Source: Streptomyces pyxinicus (GTDB lineage Bacteria > Actinomycetota > Actinomycetes > Streptomycetales > Streptomycetaceae). From it: 64,000 bases of DNA. Position numbers and translations under genes: made by a program. Position 1 is the first letter of the stretch; each line of letters opens with the position of its first letter. Positions 9,081 through 19,627 of the stretch are shown in pieces. The notes beneath the pieces are model-generated. The model was not told the DNA's origin. It saw only the letters and a list, made by a program, of their open reading frames with translations, and did not search any database. The DNA is taken from positions 62,001 through 126,000 of the forward strand of contig NZ_JANUGP010000018.1 of NCBI RefSeq assembly GCF_024753135.1, written 5' to 3'.

Positions 9081-9653
9081 TCAGCCGAGACCGTCGAGGA
9101 AGCCGAGCGCCACCCGCCAGGTGGCCTCGGCGGCCTCCGCGTCGTAGTCGGGGAGTCCGGGGTCGGTGTAGAGGTGGCCGGCCCCGGGGTAGCGGTAGAT
9201 CTCCACGTCGGCGCCGGCCCGGCCCATCTGGAGGTACCAGGCGCTCAGCCAGTCGTCCGTCTCGAACGGGTCCGGCTCGGCGACGTGCAGTTGCACCGGC
9301 AGCTCGTCCACCTCCGCGGTGGGCGCGAGGTCGGAGGTGCCGTGCAGGAGCAGCAGGCCGCGCGCCTTGGCGTCGCCGAGGGCGAGGGTCTGCGCGATGG
9401 ACGCGCCGAGCGAGAACCCGGCGTACACCAGGCCCCGGTCCGAGTAGGGCGCGGCGGCCAGCACGGCGCGCTTGAGCAGCTCCTCCTTGCCCAGCTCGTC
9501 CTTGTACGCCATGCCCTCCTCAACGGTGTCGAACGTGCGCCCCTCGAAGAGGTCCGGCGTCCACACCTCGTGGCCCGCGGCGCGCAGCCGGTCCGCCGCC
9601 GCGCGTACGGCGGGCCTGAGGCCGTTGGTCGAGTGAAAGAGCATGATGTTCAT
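9081..9653 (-). CDS. dienelactone hydrolase-like alpha/beta hydrolase
   Basis: The 190-aa product from ATG 9653 (MNIMLFHSTNGLRPAV) is the usual length for small dienelactone-hydrolase relatives. The nucleophile elbow reads G-F-S-L-G (YAGFSLGASIAQ), with Ser in place of the Cys of true dienelactone hydrolases. The catalytic His is in GAGHLYTD. An in-frame ATG at 9698 would add 15 residues without family character. Neither start has a Shine-Dalgarno. CACCAT lies 6 nt before 9653, so it may be leaderless. The substrate is unknown. Confidence 0.85.
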   Translation of the reverse strand: MNIMLFHSTNGLRPAVRAAADRLRAAGHEVWTPDLFEGRTFDTVEEGMAYKDELGKEELLKRAVLAAAPYSDRGLVYAGFSLGASIAQTLALGDAKARGLLLLHGTSDLAPTAEVDELPVQLHVAEPDPFETDDWLSAWYLQMGRAGADVEIYRYPGAGHLYTDPGLPDYDAEAAEATWRVALGFLDGLG

Positions 9654-9759
9654 GAGGCCATGGTGCCAGCCGGGCGCGGCCGTCCGCAGCGCGCTCATAC
9701 CCAGGTGAGCCGAGAACTCACATGTTCATCGCACCGCGAGCCGGGTTAGGCGCGCAGTC

Positions 9760-10866
9760 ATGGAGACCGTACTCCGTCCCCTGCTCGTGATCGGCGGCTC
9801 GGTGCTGCTCACCCTGGCCATCGGGTGGGCCACCGATCTGCTGCTGCGAAAGGCCGACGAACGCAACCCCGAAACCCCGCTGTGGGAACTCCTGCGGCGG
9901 GGCCGCATCCCGTACCAGCTCGTGATCTGCACCGCACTCCTGAGAGGCTCCTACGACCAGGCGGAACTGCTCCAGGAGCACAAGGTCGGCGTCGGCCGTA
10001 CCCTGACCCTGACCCTCATCGGGTCGGCGGCCTGGCTGGCGATCCGGATCGCCGCGGCGATCGTGGAGACCTCCTACTCCCGCTACGCGCGCGCCCACCG
10101 GGACGCGGCGCGGGTGCGCCGGGTGCGGACACAGGTCGAGCTGATCATGCGAGTGGTGTCGGCGATCGTCATCGTCGTGGCGATCGCCTCGATGCTGCTG
10201 ACGTTCCCGGCGATGCGAGCGGCCGGTGCGTCGCTGCTGGCCTCCGCGGGCATCCTGGGCATCGTGGCCGGTGTCGCGGCCCAGTCGACGCTGTCCAACC
10301 TCTTCGCCGGCCTCCAGATCGCCTTCGGCGACATGGTGCGCATCGGGGACACGGTGGTCGTGGACGGCGAGTGGGGCACGGTCGACGAGATCACCCTGAC
10401 CTTCCTGACGGTACGGACCTGGGACGAGCGGCGGATCACCATGCCGGTGTCGTACTTCACGTCCAAGCCGTTCGAGAACTGGTCCCGGGGCACCCCGCAG
10501 ATGACCGGCATCGTCTACTGGCACCTCGACCACAGCGCGCCGATCGAGGCGATGCGCGAGAAGCTGCGCGACATCCTGCGGAACTGCACCGCCTGGGACG
10601 GCCGCGCCTACAGCCTCCAGGTGACCGACACCACACCCAACTCCATCCAGGTCCGGGCGCTGGTGACGGCGAAGGACGCCGACGACATCTGGACGGTCCG
10701 GGTCGCGGTCCGCGAGCAGATGATCACCTGGCTCTCGGCGGAGCACCCCTACGCCCTCCCCCGCGTCAACACCTCCGACGCGGTCCTCCCCCCGACCCGC
10801 ATACCGCCCCCCGACCGGGCCTCCCTCCGCAAGGCCTACGACTTCCCGCGCACGGGCCGCGGCTGA
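9760..10866 (+). CDS. MscS-family mechanosensitive ion channel
   Basis: The 368-aa membrane protein has hydrophobic segments near residues 5-27, 68-92 and 125-148. The pore-lining MscS helix follows (SAGILGIVAGVAAQSTLSNL), leading directly into the beta domain (FAGLQIAFGDMVRIGDTVVV and RRITMPVSYFTSKPFENWSR). These channels open under hypo-osmotic membrane tension and release solutes. The start ATG 9760 has only a weak upstream purine tract. The gene stands alone, divergent from the hydrolase and convergent with the antiporter. Confidence 0.93.
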   Translation: METVLRPLLVIGGSVLLTLAIGWATDLLLRKADERNPETPLWELLRRGRIPYQLVICTALLRGSYDQAELLQEHKVGVGRTLTLTLIGSAAWLAIRIAAAIVETSYSRYARAHRDAARVRRVRTQVELIMRVVSAIVIVVAIASMLLTFPAMRAAGASLLASAGILGIVAGVAAQSTLSNLFAGLQIAFGDMVRIGDTVVVDGEWGTVDEITLTFLTVRTWDERRITMPVSYFTSKPFENWSRGTPQMTGIVYWHLDHSAPIEAMREKLRDILRNCTAWDGRAYSLQVTDTTPNSIQVRALVTAKDADDIWTVRVAVREQMITWLSAEHPYALPRVNTSDAVLPPTRIPPPDRASLRKAYDFPRTGRG

Positions 10867-10886
10867 CCCCCGCCCGCCCCCGATCC

Positions 10887-10974
10887 CCGCGCCCCGCCTG
10901 CCGCTCACCTCGGCACGCGGGGCGCGGCCATACCCGGCCCGCCGACCACGGTCAGCCGCCGACGGCGGGCCGGG
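10887..10974. terminator. two tandem hairpins between mscS-like and antiporter genes
   Basis: There are two perfect inverted repeats in series. The first pairs 10887-10897 with 10917-10927 (11 bp, 19-nt loop). The second pairs 10933-10944 with 10963-10974 (12 bp, 18-nt loop). They lie between convergent genes and can end transcription from both sides. The rest of 10867-11078 shows nothing else. Confidence 0.6.
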
Positions 10975-11078
10975 GCCGCAGGGGAGCGCCCACCTCCCAG
11001 CCGATGGAAACGGGTGGTGCGCGGGTGGGAGATCACCACACGCCGAGCACGGACCCAGCACCGGCAAGCGACCGCAGG

Positions 11079-12665
11079 TCACCGCAGGCTGCGTACATCC
11101 AGATGCCGAAGCACCCGGTCCACGACCTCGGGATCCGCGCCCGGCTCGCTGCGCGCCGCCAGCACCTCGTGCCGCGCCGCGCTCAGCATCTCGTTCTGGA
11201 TCCGCCGCACCCGCTTCAGCCGCTTCGCCCGCTGCACCTGCGCCTCCCGCCGCTCCTCCTCCCCCATGTCCGGGCTGATCCGGATCCCGATGTCGAAGGC
11301 CCGCCGCAGCATCTGCTCGGACAGTTCCTCGGGCAGGTCCTCCACCTGCTCGATCTCCCGCAACCGCGCCCGCGCGGCCTTGGCCGCCCGCACCGCCAGT
11401 TCCTTCTCGACCTCCTTCTCCCGCTCGGAGTCGGCCCGCACCCCCAGCCGCCGCACCAGCCAGGGCAGGGTCAGCCCCTGCAGGACCAGCGTGGCGACGA
11501 TCACCCCGAACGCGATGAAGATGATCACGTCCCGGTCCGGGAACGGCCTCCCGGCGTCCGTCTCCAGCGGCACGGCCAGCGCCAGCGCCACGGACGCCAC
11601 CCCGCGCATCCCGGACCACCACATCACGACGGTCTCCCGCCAGCTGACCGGGATCTCCTCGTCGTAGTCCCGGCGGGCGTGCAGCCGTTTGGTCAGCCAG
11701 GTCGCCGGCAGCAGCCACAGCAGCCGTACGACGACGACCACACCCGCCACCGCGGCGGCCCAGCCCAGCAGCTCGCCCCAGCGCCCCTGCGCGGTGCGGA
11801 CGGCGTTGTGCAGCTCCAGGCCGATGAGCCCGAACGCCACGCCGGTGACCAGCGTGTCGATGATGTCCCAGAAGGTGTGCCCGGCCAGCCGCGTCATCAC
11901 GTCGTCGGCGTCGGTGGCGTACTCGGAGAGGAAGAGCGCCGTGGTGAGCACGGCGAGCACCCCGGAGCCGTGCAGCTTCTCGGCGAGCACATAGGACGCG
12001 TACGGCACCAGCAGGGTCATGCCGATCTGGAGCGTCGGGTCGCCGAGCAGATCCATCAGCTTGTTCGCGCCCCAGCCCAGCACCAGGCCCACGGCCACCG
12101 CGACGACCGCGGACAGCACCAGGTCGAGACCGGCCCGCCAGGGCGAGAACGTCCCGCTCACGGCGGCGGCGATCGCCACGTGGTAGAGCACGATGGCCGT
12201 GACGTCGTTGAACAGCCCCTCGCCCTCCAGGATCGACACCAGGCGCCGGGGCAGCCCGAGCTGTCCGGCGACGCTGGTCGCGGCGACCGGGTCGGGCGGC
12301 GCGATCAGGGCGCCGAGCGCGACGGCCGCGGCGATGGGCAGCCCGGGCACGATCGTGCTGGCTACGGCGGCCACGCACACCGTCGTCACGAACACCAGCG
12401 CGACGGCGAGCAGGAAGATCGGACGGACGTTGGCCGCGAACTGCCGCCAGGAGGTGCGGCGCACGGCCGCGTAGAGCAGCGGCGGCAGCAGTCCGGGCAG
12501 GATCAGCTCGGGCGAGATGTCCACGTTGGGCACGAAGGCGACGACGGCGAGGACACCGCCGAAGACGGTCATCAGCACCGGCGCCGGCACCTTGAGCCGG
12601 TCACCGACGGGGACGCTCACCAGGGCCCCGAGCAGCAGGACGAACAGCAGGGCCAACTGGTCCAC
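11079..12665 (-). CDS. CPA1-family Na+/H+ antiporter
   Basis: The protein is about 528 aa with roughly a dozen membrane segments in the first 400 residues and a charged cytoplasmic tail rich in Glu/Arg. Family motifs include LIAPPDPVAATSVAGQLGLP and the ion-binding EGLFNDVTAIVLY (Asn-Asp pair). It would exchange Na+ or K+ for protons in pH and salt homeostasis. GTG 12665 (VDQLALLFVLL) has GGAG 8 nt upstream. A TTG at 12671 is in frame but too close to that site. The next minus-strand gene (the GNAT gene) begins upstream across 74 nt. Confidence 0.9.
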   Translation of the reverse strand: MDQLALLFVLLLGALVSVPVGDRLKVPAPVLMTVFGGVLAVVAFVPNVDISPELILPGLLPPLLYAAVRRTSWRQFAANVRPIFLLAVALVFVTTVCVAAVASTIVPGLPIAAAVALGALIAPPDPVAATSVAGQLGLPRRLVSILEGEGLFNDVTAIVLYHVAIAAAVSGTFSPWRAGLDLVLSAVVAVAVGLVLGWGANKLMDLLGDPTLQIGMTLLVPYASYVLAEKLHGSGVLAVLTTALFLSEYATDADDVMTRLAGHTFWDIIDTLVTGVAFGLIGLELHNAVRTAQGRWGELLGWAAAVAGVVVVVRLLWLLPATWLTKRLHARRDYDEEIPVSWRETVVMWWSGMRGVASVALALAVPLETDAGRPFPDRDVIIFIAFGVIVATLVLQGLTLPWLVRRLGVRADSEREKEVEKELAVRAAKAARARLREIEQVEDLPEELSEQMLRRAFDIGIRISPDMGEEERREAQVQRAKRLKRVRRIQNEMLSAARHEVLAARSEPGADPEVVDRVLRHLDVRSLR

Positions 12666-12739
12666 GGCCAAGGCTCCGGAGGTCGACGATCACACGGCAG
12701 GCCTCAAGACTGCCATTCACCCGGCGAGAGCGCGTGGCG

Positions 12740-13207
12740 CTACAGCGCGCGGCGCATCGCCCGGTGGGGTATGCCCGCGTCCGGGAACTCCGGGCCGTAG
12801 GCCACGTAGCCCAGCCGTTCGTAGAAGCCGAGGGCCTGGGTCTGGGCGTGCAGGTCCACCGCCGTCAGGCCGCGCGCGCGGGCCGCGTCCTCGATCGCCC
12901 GCACCAGGGCCGCGCCGACCCCGAGCCCGCGCGCCTCGCGGGTGACGGCGAGCCGGCCGAGCACGCCGACCGCCGGGTCACCGCCGGTCTTGCCGGCCGC
13001 CGCCGCGCCGGACAGCAGCCGCCCGGTGCCGAGCGGCACGCCGTCCGCGCGGACCGCCAGCACGTGCAGGGCGCCGGCGTCGTGCGCGTCGTACTCGATG
13101 TCCTCGGGGACGCTCTGCTCCACCACGAAGACCTCTTTGCGGACCGCGAAGCACGCCTCGCGGTCGGCGGGGTCCTCGGCGACGCGGACGCCGTACGCCG
13201 CGCTCAC
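12740..13207 (-). CDS. GNAT family N-acetyltransferase
   Basis: The 155-aa single-domain acetyltransferase opens YGVRVAEDPADREACFAVRKEVFVVEQ. It has the acetyl-CoA pyrophosphate loop LAVTREARGLGVGAALVRAIE and the C-terminal HAQTQALGFYERLGYVAYG block, typical of the ElaA-like branch. The acceptor is unknown. GTG 13207 overlaps the rluD stop by 4 nt (GTGA), indicating translational coupling. The longer open frame upstream is the shadow of rluD. It is the last gene of the lspA-rluD-GNAT run. Confidence 0.88.
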   Translation of the reverse strand: MSAAYGVRVAEDPADREACFAVRKEVFVVEQSVPEDIEYDAHDAGALHVLAVRADGVPLGTGRLLSGAAAAGKTGGDPAVGVLGRLAVTREARGLGVGAALVRAIEDAARARGLTAVDLHAQTQALGFYERLGYVAYGPEFPDAGIPHRAMRRAL

Positions 13208-14148
13208 GCGTACGTCTCCTCGCGGACCCGGTCCAGGGCCCGCTGGAGGTCTTCGGGGTAGGTGCTCTCGAACTCGGCCCAGGTGCCGTCCCCGGGGTGT
13301 TCGAAGCCGAGTCGCACGGCGTGCAGCCACTGCCGGGTCAGGCCCAGCCGCTTGGCCAGGGTCGGGTCGGCGCCGTAGGTGAGGTCACCGACGCACGGGT
13401 GGCGGTGGGCGGACATGTGGACGCGGATCTGGTGGGTGCGGCCGGTCTCCAGCTTCACGTCCAGCAGCGAGGCGGCGCGGAAGGCCTCCACCAGGTCGTA
13501 GTGCGTCACGGAGGGCTTGCCCTCGGCCGTGACCGCCCACTTGTAGTCGTGGTTCGGGTGCCGGCCGATGGGCGCGTCGATGGTGCCGCTCGTCGGGTCC
13601 GGGTGGCCCTGGACCAGGGTGTGGTAGCGCTTGTCGACCGTGCGCTCCTTGAACTGGCGCTTGAGCGAGGTGTACGCGTACTCGGACTTGGCGACCACCA
13701 TCAGGCCGGAGGTGCCGACGTCGAGGCGGTGCACGATGCCCTGGCGCTCGGCGGCGCCCGAGGTGGAGATCCGATAGCCCGCGGCGGCGAGACCGCCGAT
13801 GACGGTCGGGCCCGACCAGCCCGGGGAGGGGTGCGCGGCCACGCCGACCGGCTTGACGATCACGACCACGTCATCGTCGTCGTGCACGATCTCCATGCCC
13901 TCGACGGGCTCGGCGACCACCTGCACCGGTGCGGGCGCCCCCGGCATCTCGACCTCGAGCCAGGCGCCGCCGCTCACCCGCTCGGACTTGCCGACCACCG
14001 CGCCGTCGACCTGGACCTTGCCGGCCGCGGCCAGCTCCGCCGCCTTGGTGCGGGAGAAGCCGAACATGCGGGAGATGGCGGCGTCGACGCGCTCGCCCTC
14101 CAGGCCGTCGGGCACGGGCAGGGTTCGGATCTCGGGAATCGTGCTCAC
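13204..14148 (-). CDS. rluD: RluA/RluD-family rRNA pseudouridine synthase
   Basis: The 314-aa protein has an N-terminal S4 RNA-binding domain (about residues 15-75, SRTKAAELAAAGKVQVDG) and then the pseudouridine synthase fold. The catalytic Asp is D143 in HRLDVGTSGLMVVAK. RluD isomerises uridines in helix 69 of 23S rRNA. Which sites this enzyme modifies is not decided by the sequence. Translation begins at GTG 14148 (VSTIPEIRTLP) with a weak upstream site. It follows lspA by 79 nt and is coupled to the GNAT gene. Confidence 0.93.
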   Translation of the reverse strand: MSTIPEIRTLPVPDGLEGERVDAAISRMFGFSRTKAAELAAAGKVQVDGAVVGKSERVSGGAWLEVEMPGAPAPVQVVAEPVEGMEIVHDDDDVVVIVKPVGVAAHPSPGWSGPTVIGGLAAAGYRISTSGAAERQGIVHRLDVGTSGLMVVAKSEYAYTSLKRQFKERTVDKRYHTLVQGHPDPTSGTIDAPIGRHPNHDYKWAVTAEGKPSVTHYDLVEAFRAASLLDVKLETGRTHQIRVHMSAHRHPCVGDLTYGADPTLAKRLGLTRQWLHAVRLGFEHPGDGTWAEFESTYPEDLQRALDRVREETYA

Positions 14149-14227
14149 CCGTCGAGTATGCCGGACGGGCCGGACGCCCCCGCACGAGCCTGTGGAAAAC
14201 CGGCCCGAGGCAGGTCCCCGCCGGTGC

Positions 14228-14797
14228 TCAGTCCTTGTGGACGGTGCCGTCCGGGTCGAGGCCCCGGAAGGAGAGCAGCACGATCAGGATGCCGCCGCAC
14301 ACGATCGCCGAGTCGGCGAGGTTGAACACCGCGAACCCCTTGGGCGCGATGAAGTCCACGACCTCGCCCTCGAAGATCCCGGGGGCCCGGAAGACGCGGT
14401 CGGTGAGGTTGCCGAGGGCGCCGCCGAGCAGCAGGCCGAGCGCGACGGCCCAGGGGAAGCTGTACAGCTTGCGGGCGAGCCGGATGATCACCACGATCAC
14501 GGCGGCCGCGATGAGCGTGAAGATGATCGTGAAAGCGGCGCCGAACCCGAAGGCCGCGCCGGGGTTGCGGATGGCGTGCAGCTCCAGCCAGTCCCCGACC
14601 ACCCGGATCGGCGCGCGGTGCTCCAGCTTGGCCACCACGAGCAGCTTGCTGCCCAGGTCGAGGGCGTAGGCGAAGGCCGCCACCGCGAACAGCACGGCGA
14701 TCCGGCGGCCACGCCCGGCCGGCCGCCGCACCGGTACCGCCCGCTCGCCGCCGTCCGGGGTGTCCGGCGTACCGATGATGCGCTCCGCCTCTGTCAC
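14228..14797 (-). CDS. lspA: lipoprotein signal peptidase (signal peptidase II)
   Basis: The 189-aa membrane aspartyl protease cleaves diacylated prolipoproteins before the lipobox Cys. It has four transmembrane helices after a 30-residue Arg/Pro-rich leader. Catalytic Asp residues are D133 in GNLTDR and D162 in FNLADS. The conserved N-terminal NPGAAFG block is present. GTG 14797 has GAGGGA about 6 nt upstream. It starts the minus-strand run lspA-rluD-GNAT. The linkage of lspA and rluD is common across actinobacteria. Confidence 0.96.
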   Translation of the reverse strand: MTEAERIIGTPDTPDGGERAVPVRRPAGRGRRIAVLFAVAAFAYALDLGSKLLVVAKLEHRAPIRVVGDWLELHAIRNPGAAFGFGAAFTIIFTLIAAAVIVVIIRLARKLYSFPWAVALGLLLGGALGNLTDRVFRAPGIFEGEVVDFIAPKGFAVFNLADSAIVCGGILIVLLSFRGLDPDGTVHKD

Positions 14798-14864
14798 GTG
14801 AGTCCCTCAGCCTAGGTGCCTGACTGAGGACGAGACTACGGCACGCCCCGGCGGGGACCCACGC

Positions 14865-15737
14865 TCAGGATCGGCGTTCCTGCTTCTGCTTGCACTCCAC
14901 GCACAGGGTGGCGCGCGGGAAGGCCTGCATCCTGGCCTTGCCGATGGGGTTGCCGCAGTTCTCGCACAGGCCGTAGGTGCCCGCCTCCAGCCGTTGCAGG
15001 GCCCGCTCCGTCTGGTCGAGCATCTCGCGCGCGTTGGCGGCCAGCGCCATCTCGTGCTCGCGCGTGATGTTCTTGGTGCCGGTGTCGGCCTCGTCGTCGC
15101 CCGCGCCGTCCCCGGAGTCCCGCATCAGTCCGACGAGGGCGGCCTCCGAGGAGCTGATCTCCGCCGACAGCCGCGCCGCCTCGGACTCCAGCTCCGCGCG
15201 GGCCTCGGCGACCTCCTCGGGGGTCCAGGGGTCCTCCCCGGGGCGCACCGCCAGCTCGCCGGGTTCCACGGCCCCCGCCCGCGCCTTCGGGACGCCGGTC
15301 TCCGCCGTGGCCGTGCCAGGAGTCTTCTTCGCAACCACCGTCGTGGCTCCCGTCTGCTCCGCGGCCCGCGCCGCGCCCGCCTTCTTGGCCGTGCTCGCGG
15401 CGGCCGCCTTCCCGGCGGCCGCCTTCCTCGCCTGCGTCTTCCCGGTCTCGGCCCGCTTCACCGGCGCCTTCTTCGCCGGGGCCTTCTTCGCCGGGACGTC
15501 CCTCACGGGCTTCCCGTCGGCGGCCGTCTTCTCGGCAGCGGTCTTCTTCACGGCCGTCTTCTTCACCGCCGTCGTCCGCGCGGCCGGTTCCTCCGTGGCT
15601 GCCTTCACGTGCTTCGCCGCCTTCTTCGCCGGTGCCTGCCCGGCCGCGGCCGGCCGGGCCGGTGCTTTCTTCGCCCGTGCCGTCCCGGCAGCGGTCTGCC
15701 GCGCGGTCCGGTCCGCCTCGGTCTTCTTCGCCACCAT
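14865..15737 (-). CDS. TraR/DksA zinc-finger protein with histone H1-like Lys/Ala-rich tail
   Basis: The 290-aa product combines two parts. Roughly the first 140 residues are built from PAKKA, VKKTA and RKAAAGKAA-type repeats rich in Lys, Ala and Pro, like the C-terminal tail of histone H1 or HupS. The rest is a DksA/TraR module: an acidic coiled coil, then a C4 zinc finger with C258/C261 and C279/C282 (YGLCENCGNP, TLCVECK). DksA proteins act in the RNA polymerase secondary channel. The basic tail suggests DNA contact as well, which is inference. ATG 15737 has AAGGGG 8 nt upstream. It is divergent from ileS. Confidence 0.9.
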   Translation of the reverse strand: MVAKKTEADRTARQTAAGTARAKKAPARPAAAGQAPAKKAAKHVKAATEEPAARTTAVKKTAVKKTAAEKTAADGKPVRDVPAKKAPAKKAPVKRAETGKTQARKAAAGKAAAASTAKKAGAARAAEQTGATTVVAKKTPGTATAETGVPKARAGAVEPGELAVRPGEDPWTPEEVAEARAELESEAARLSAEISSSEAALVGLMRDSGDGAGDDEADTGTKNITREHEMALAANAREMLDQTERALQRLEAGTYGLCENCGNPIGKARMQAFPRATLCVECKQKQERRS

Positions 15738-15994
15738 GGCCGCGGCCCCTTCACACATTGTGATCTTGCGCGCGAATCGTGCTGGGACGATAAATCGACT
15801 TGAGTCCCGCGGCAACGGGGCACACCGCCCGATTCGCCCGCCCGCACCCCCCACGCTGTGAGCCTGCATCCGTTGTGCCCAGCTCCCCGCCGGGTAATCC
15901 GCCGGGGCCCGCCCCGCGCGGGCCCCGGCGCGCGCCCCGGCCCGTTCGGGTCACGCGCGCCCCCGGAAAACCGGTCCGCCGCTGTCCGCGCGGC

Positions 15995-16300
15995 GCCGTA
16001 CACTGGGCGGAGCGAGAAGCGTGGATGGGGACGAGTAGCGGCGTACGCAGCCCAGAGCGACCCGGGGACGGTGTGAGCCCGGGGGCGAGCGCGACGTGAA
16101 GATCACCCCGGAGCCGCCGGAAGAACGCCCCCGGCCGAAGGGCCAGGGCCAGTAGAACCGGTTTCGCGACCCCAATGAGGGGGCTCACCACCGCGTAGGG
16201 CGCGGCGGGGGCCAAGGAGGGTGGTACCGCGGGAGCGCGCCGCACACGGCGCGGACAGCTCTCGTCCCTCCGACGGAAGGCAGCAAGTTCCGTTGGAGGA
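15995..16300 (+). ncRNA. ileS T-box leader acting at translation
   Basis: This tRNA-Ile-sensing leader carries a 5' GACGAGTAG element (16031-16039), a specifier context GTGAAG-ATC-ACC with the Ile codon ATC at 16102-16104, and the T-box GGAGGGTGGTACCGCGGG from 16216. The T-box UGGU bulge (16222-16225) pairs with an uncharged tRNA ending A-CCA, as tRNA-Ile should. The T-box GGAGGG (16216-16221) can pair with CCCTCC (16266-16271). Alternatively CCTCCGACGGAA (16267-16278) pairs with TTCCGTTGGAGG (16288-16299), which contains the ileS ribosome site. The switch therefore controls ribosome access and not termination, as known for actinobacterial ileS leaders. Confidence 0.92.
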
Positions 16301-16309
16301 TGCTCGCAG

Positions 16310-19456
<3,147 letters not shown>

Positions 19457-19472
19457 ACCGGCGGTTCCGGTG

Positions 19473-19508
19473 AAGGGCCCGGCCTCCGCTCCCGGAGGCC
19501 GGGCCCTT
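19473..19508 (+). terminator. ileS terminator
   Basis: A perfect 15-bp stem (19473-19487 with 19494-19508, AAGGGCCCGGCCTCC and complement) with a 6-nt loop and trailing TTTC lies 17 nt after the ileS stop. Confidence 0.85.
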
Positions 19509-19542
19509 TCGCGTGGGGAGAACCGGAGCAACGCGCGTAAAA

Positions 19543-19582
19543 AGGGCGGGACCCCGGATCGGATGATCCGGGGTCCCGCCCT
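19543..19582 (-). terminator. divIVA terminator (end of dcw cluster)
   Basis: A perfect 18-bp stem (19543-19560 with 19565-19582) closes on a 4-nt loop. Read on the minus strand it is followed directly by TTTTTACG, a genuine U-tract that is rare in this GC-rich genome. It lies about 45 nt beyond the divIVA stop and marks the end of the long minus-strand division cluster, facing the ileS terminator. Confidence 0.92.
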
Positions 19583-19627
19583 GAACGCTGCCGACGCCTA
19601 TGGCGTACTACACACCGTGCCCGGTGC

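Noticed and set aside
9825..12800. 991-codon plus-strand frame across mscS-like and antiporter genes
   Set aside because: It crosses two convergent real genes and a pair of terminator hairpins, with no recognisable domain.
14191..14199. TTTTCCACA, an E. coli-type DnaA box between rluD and lspA
   Set aside because: A single copy is expected by chance and does not match the streptomycete consensus (TTGTCCACA). No second box is nearby.
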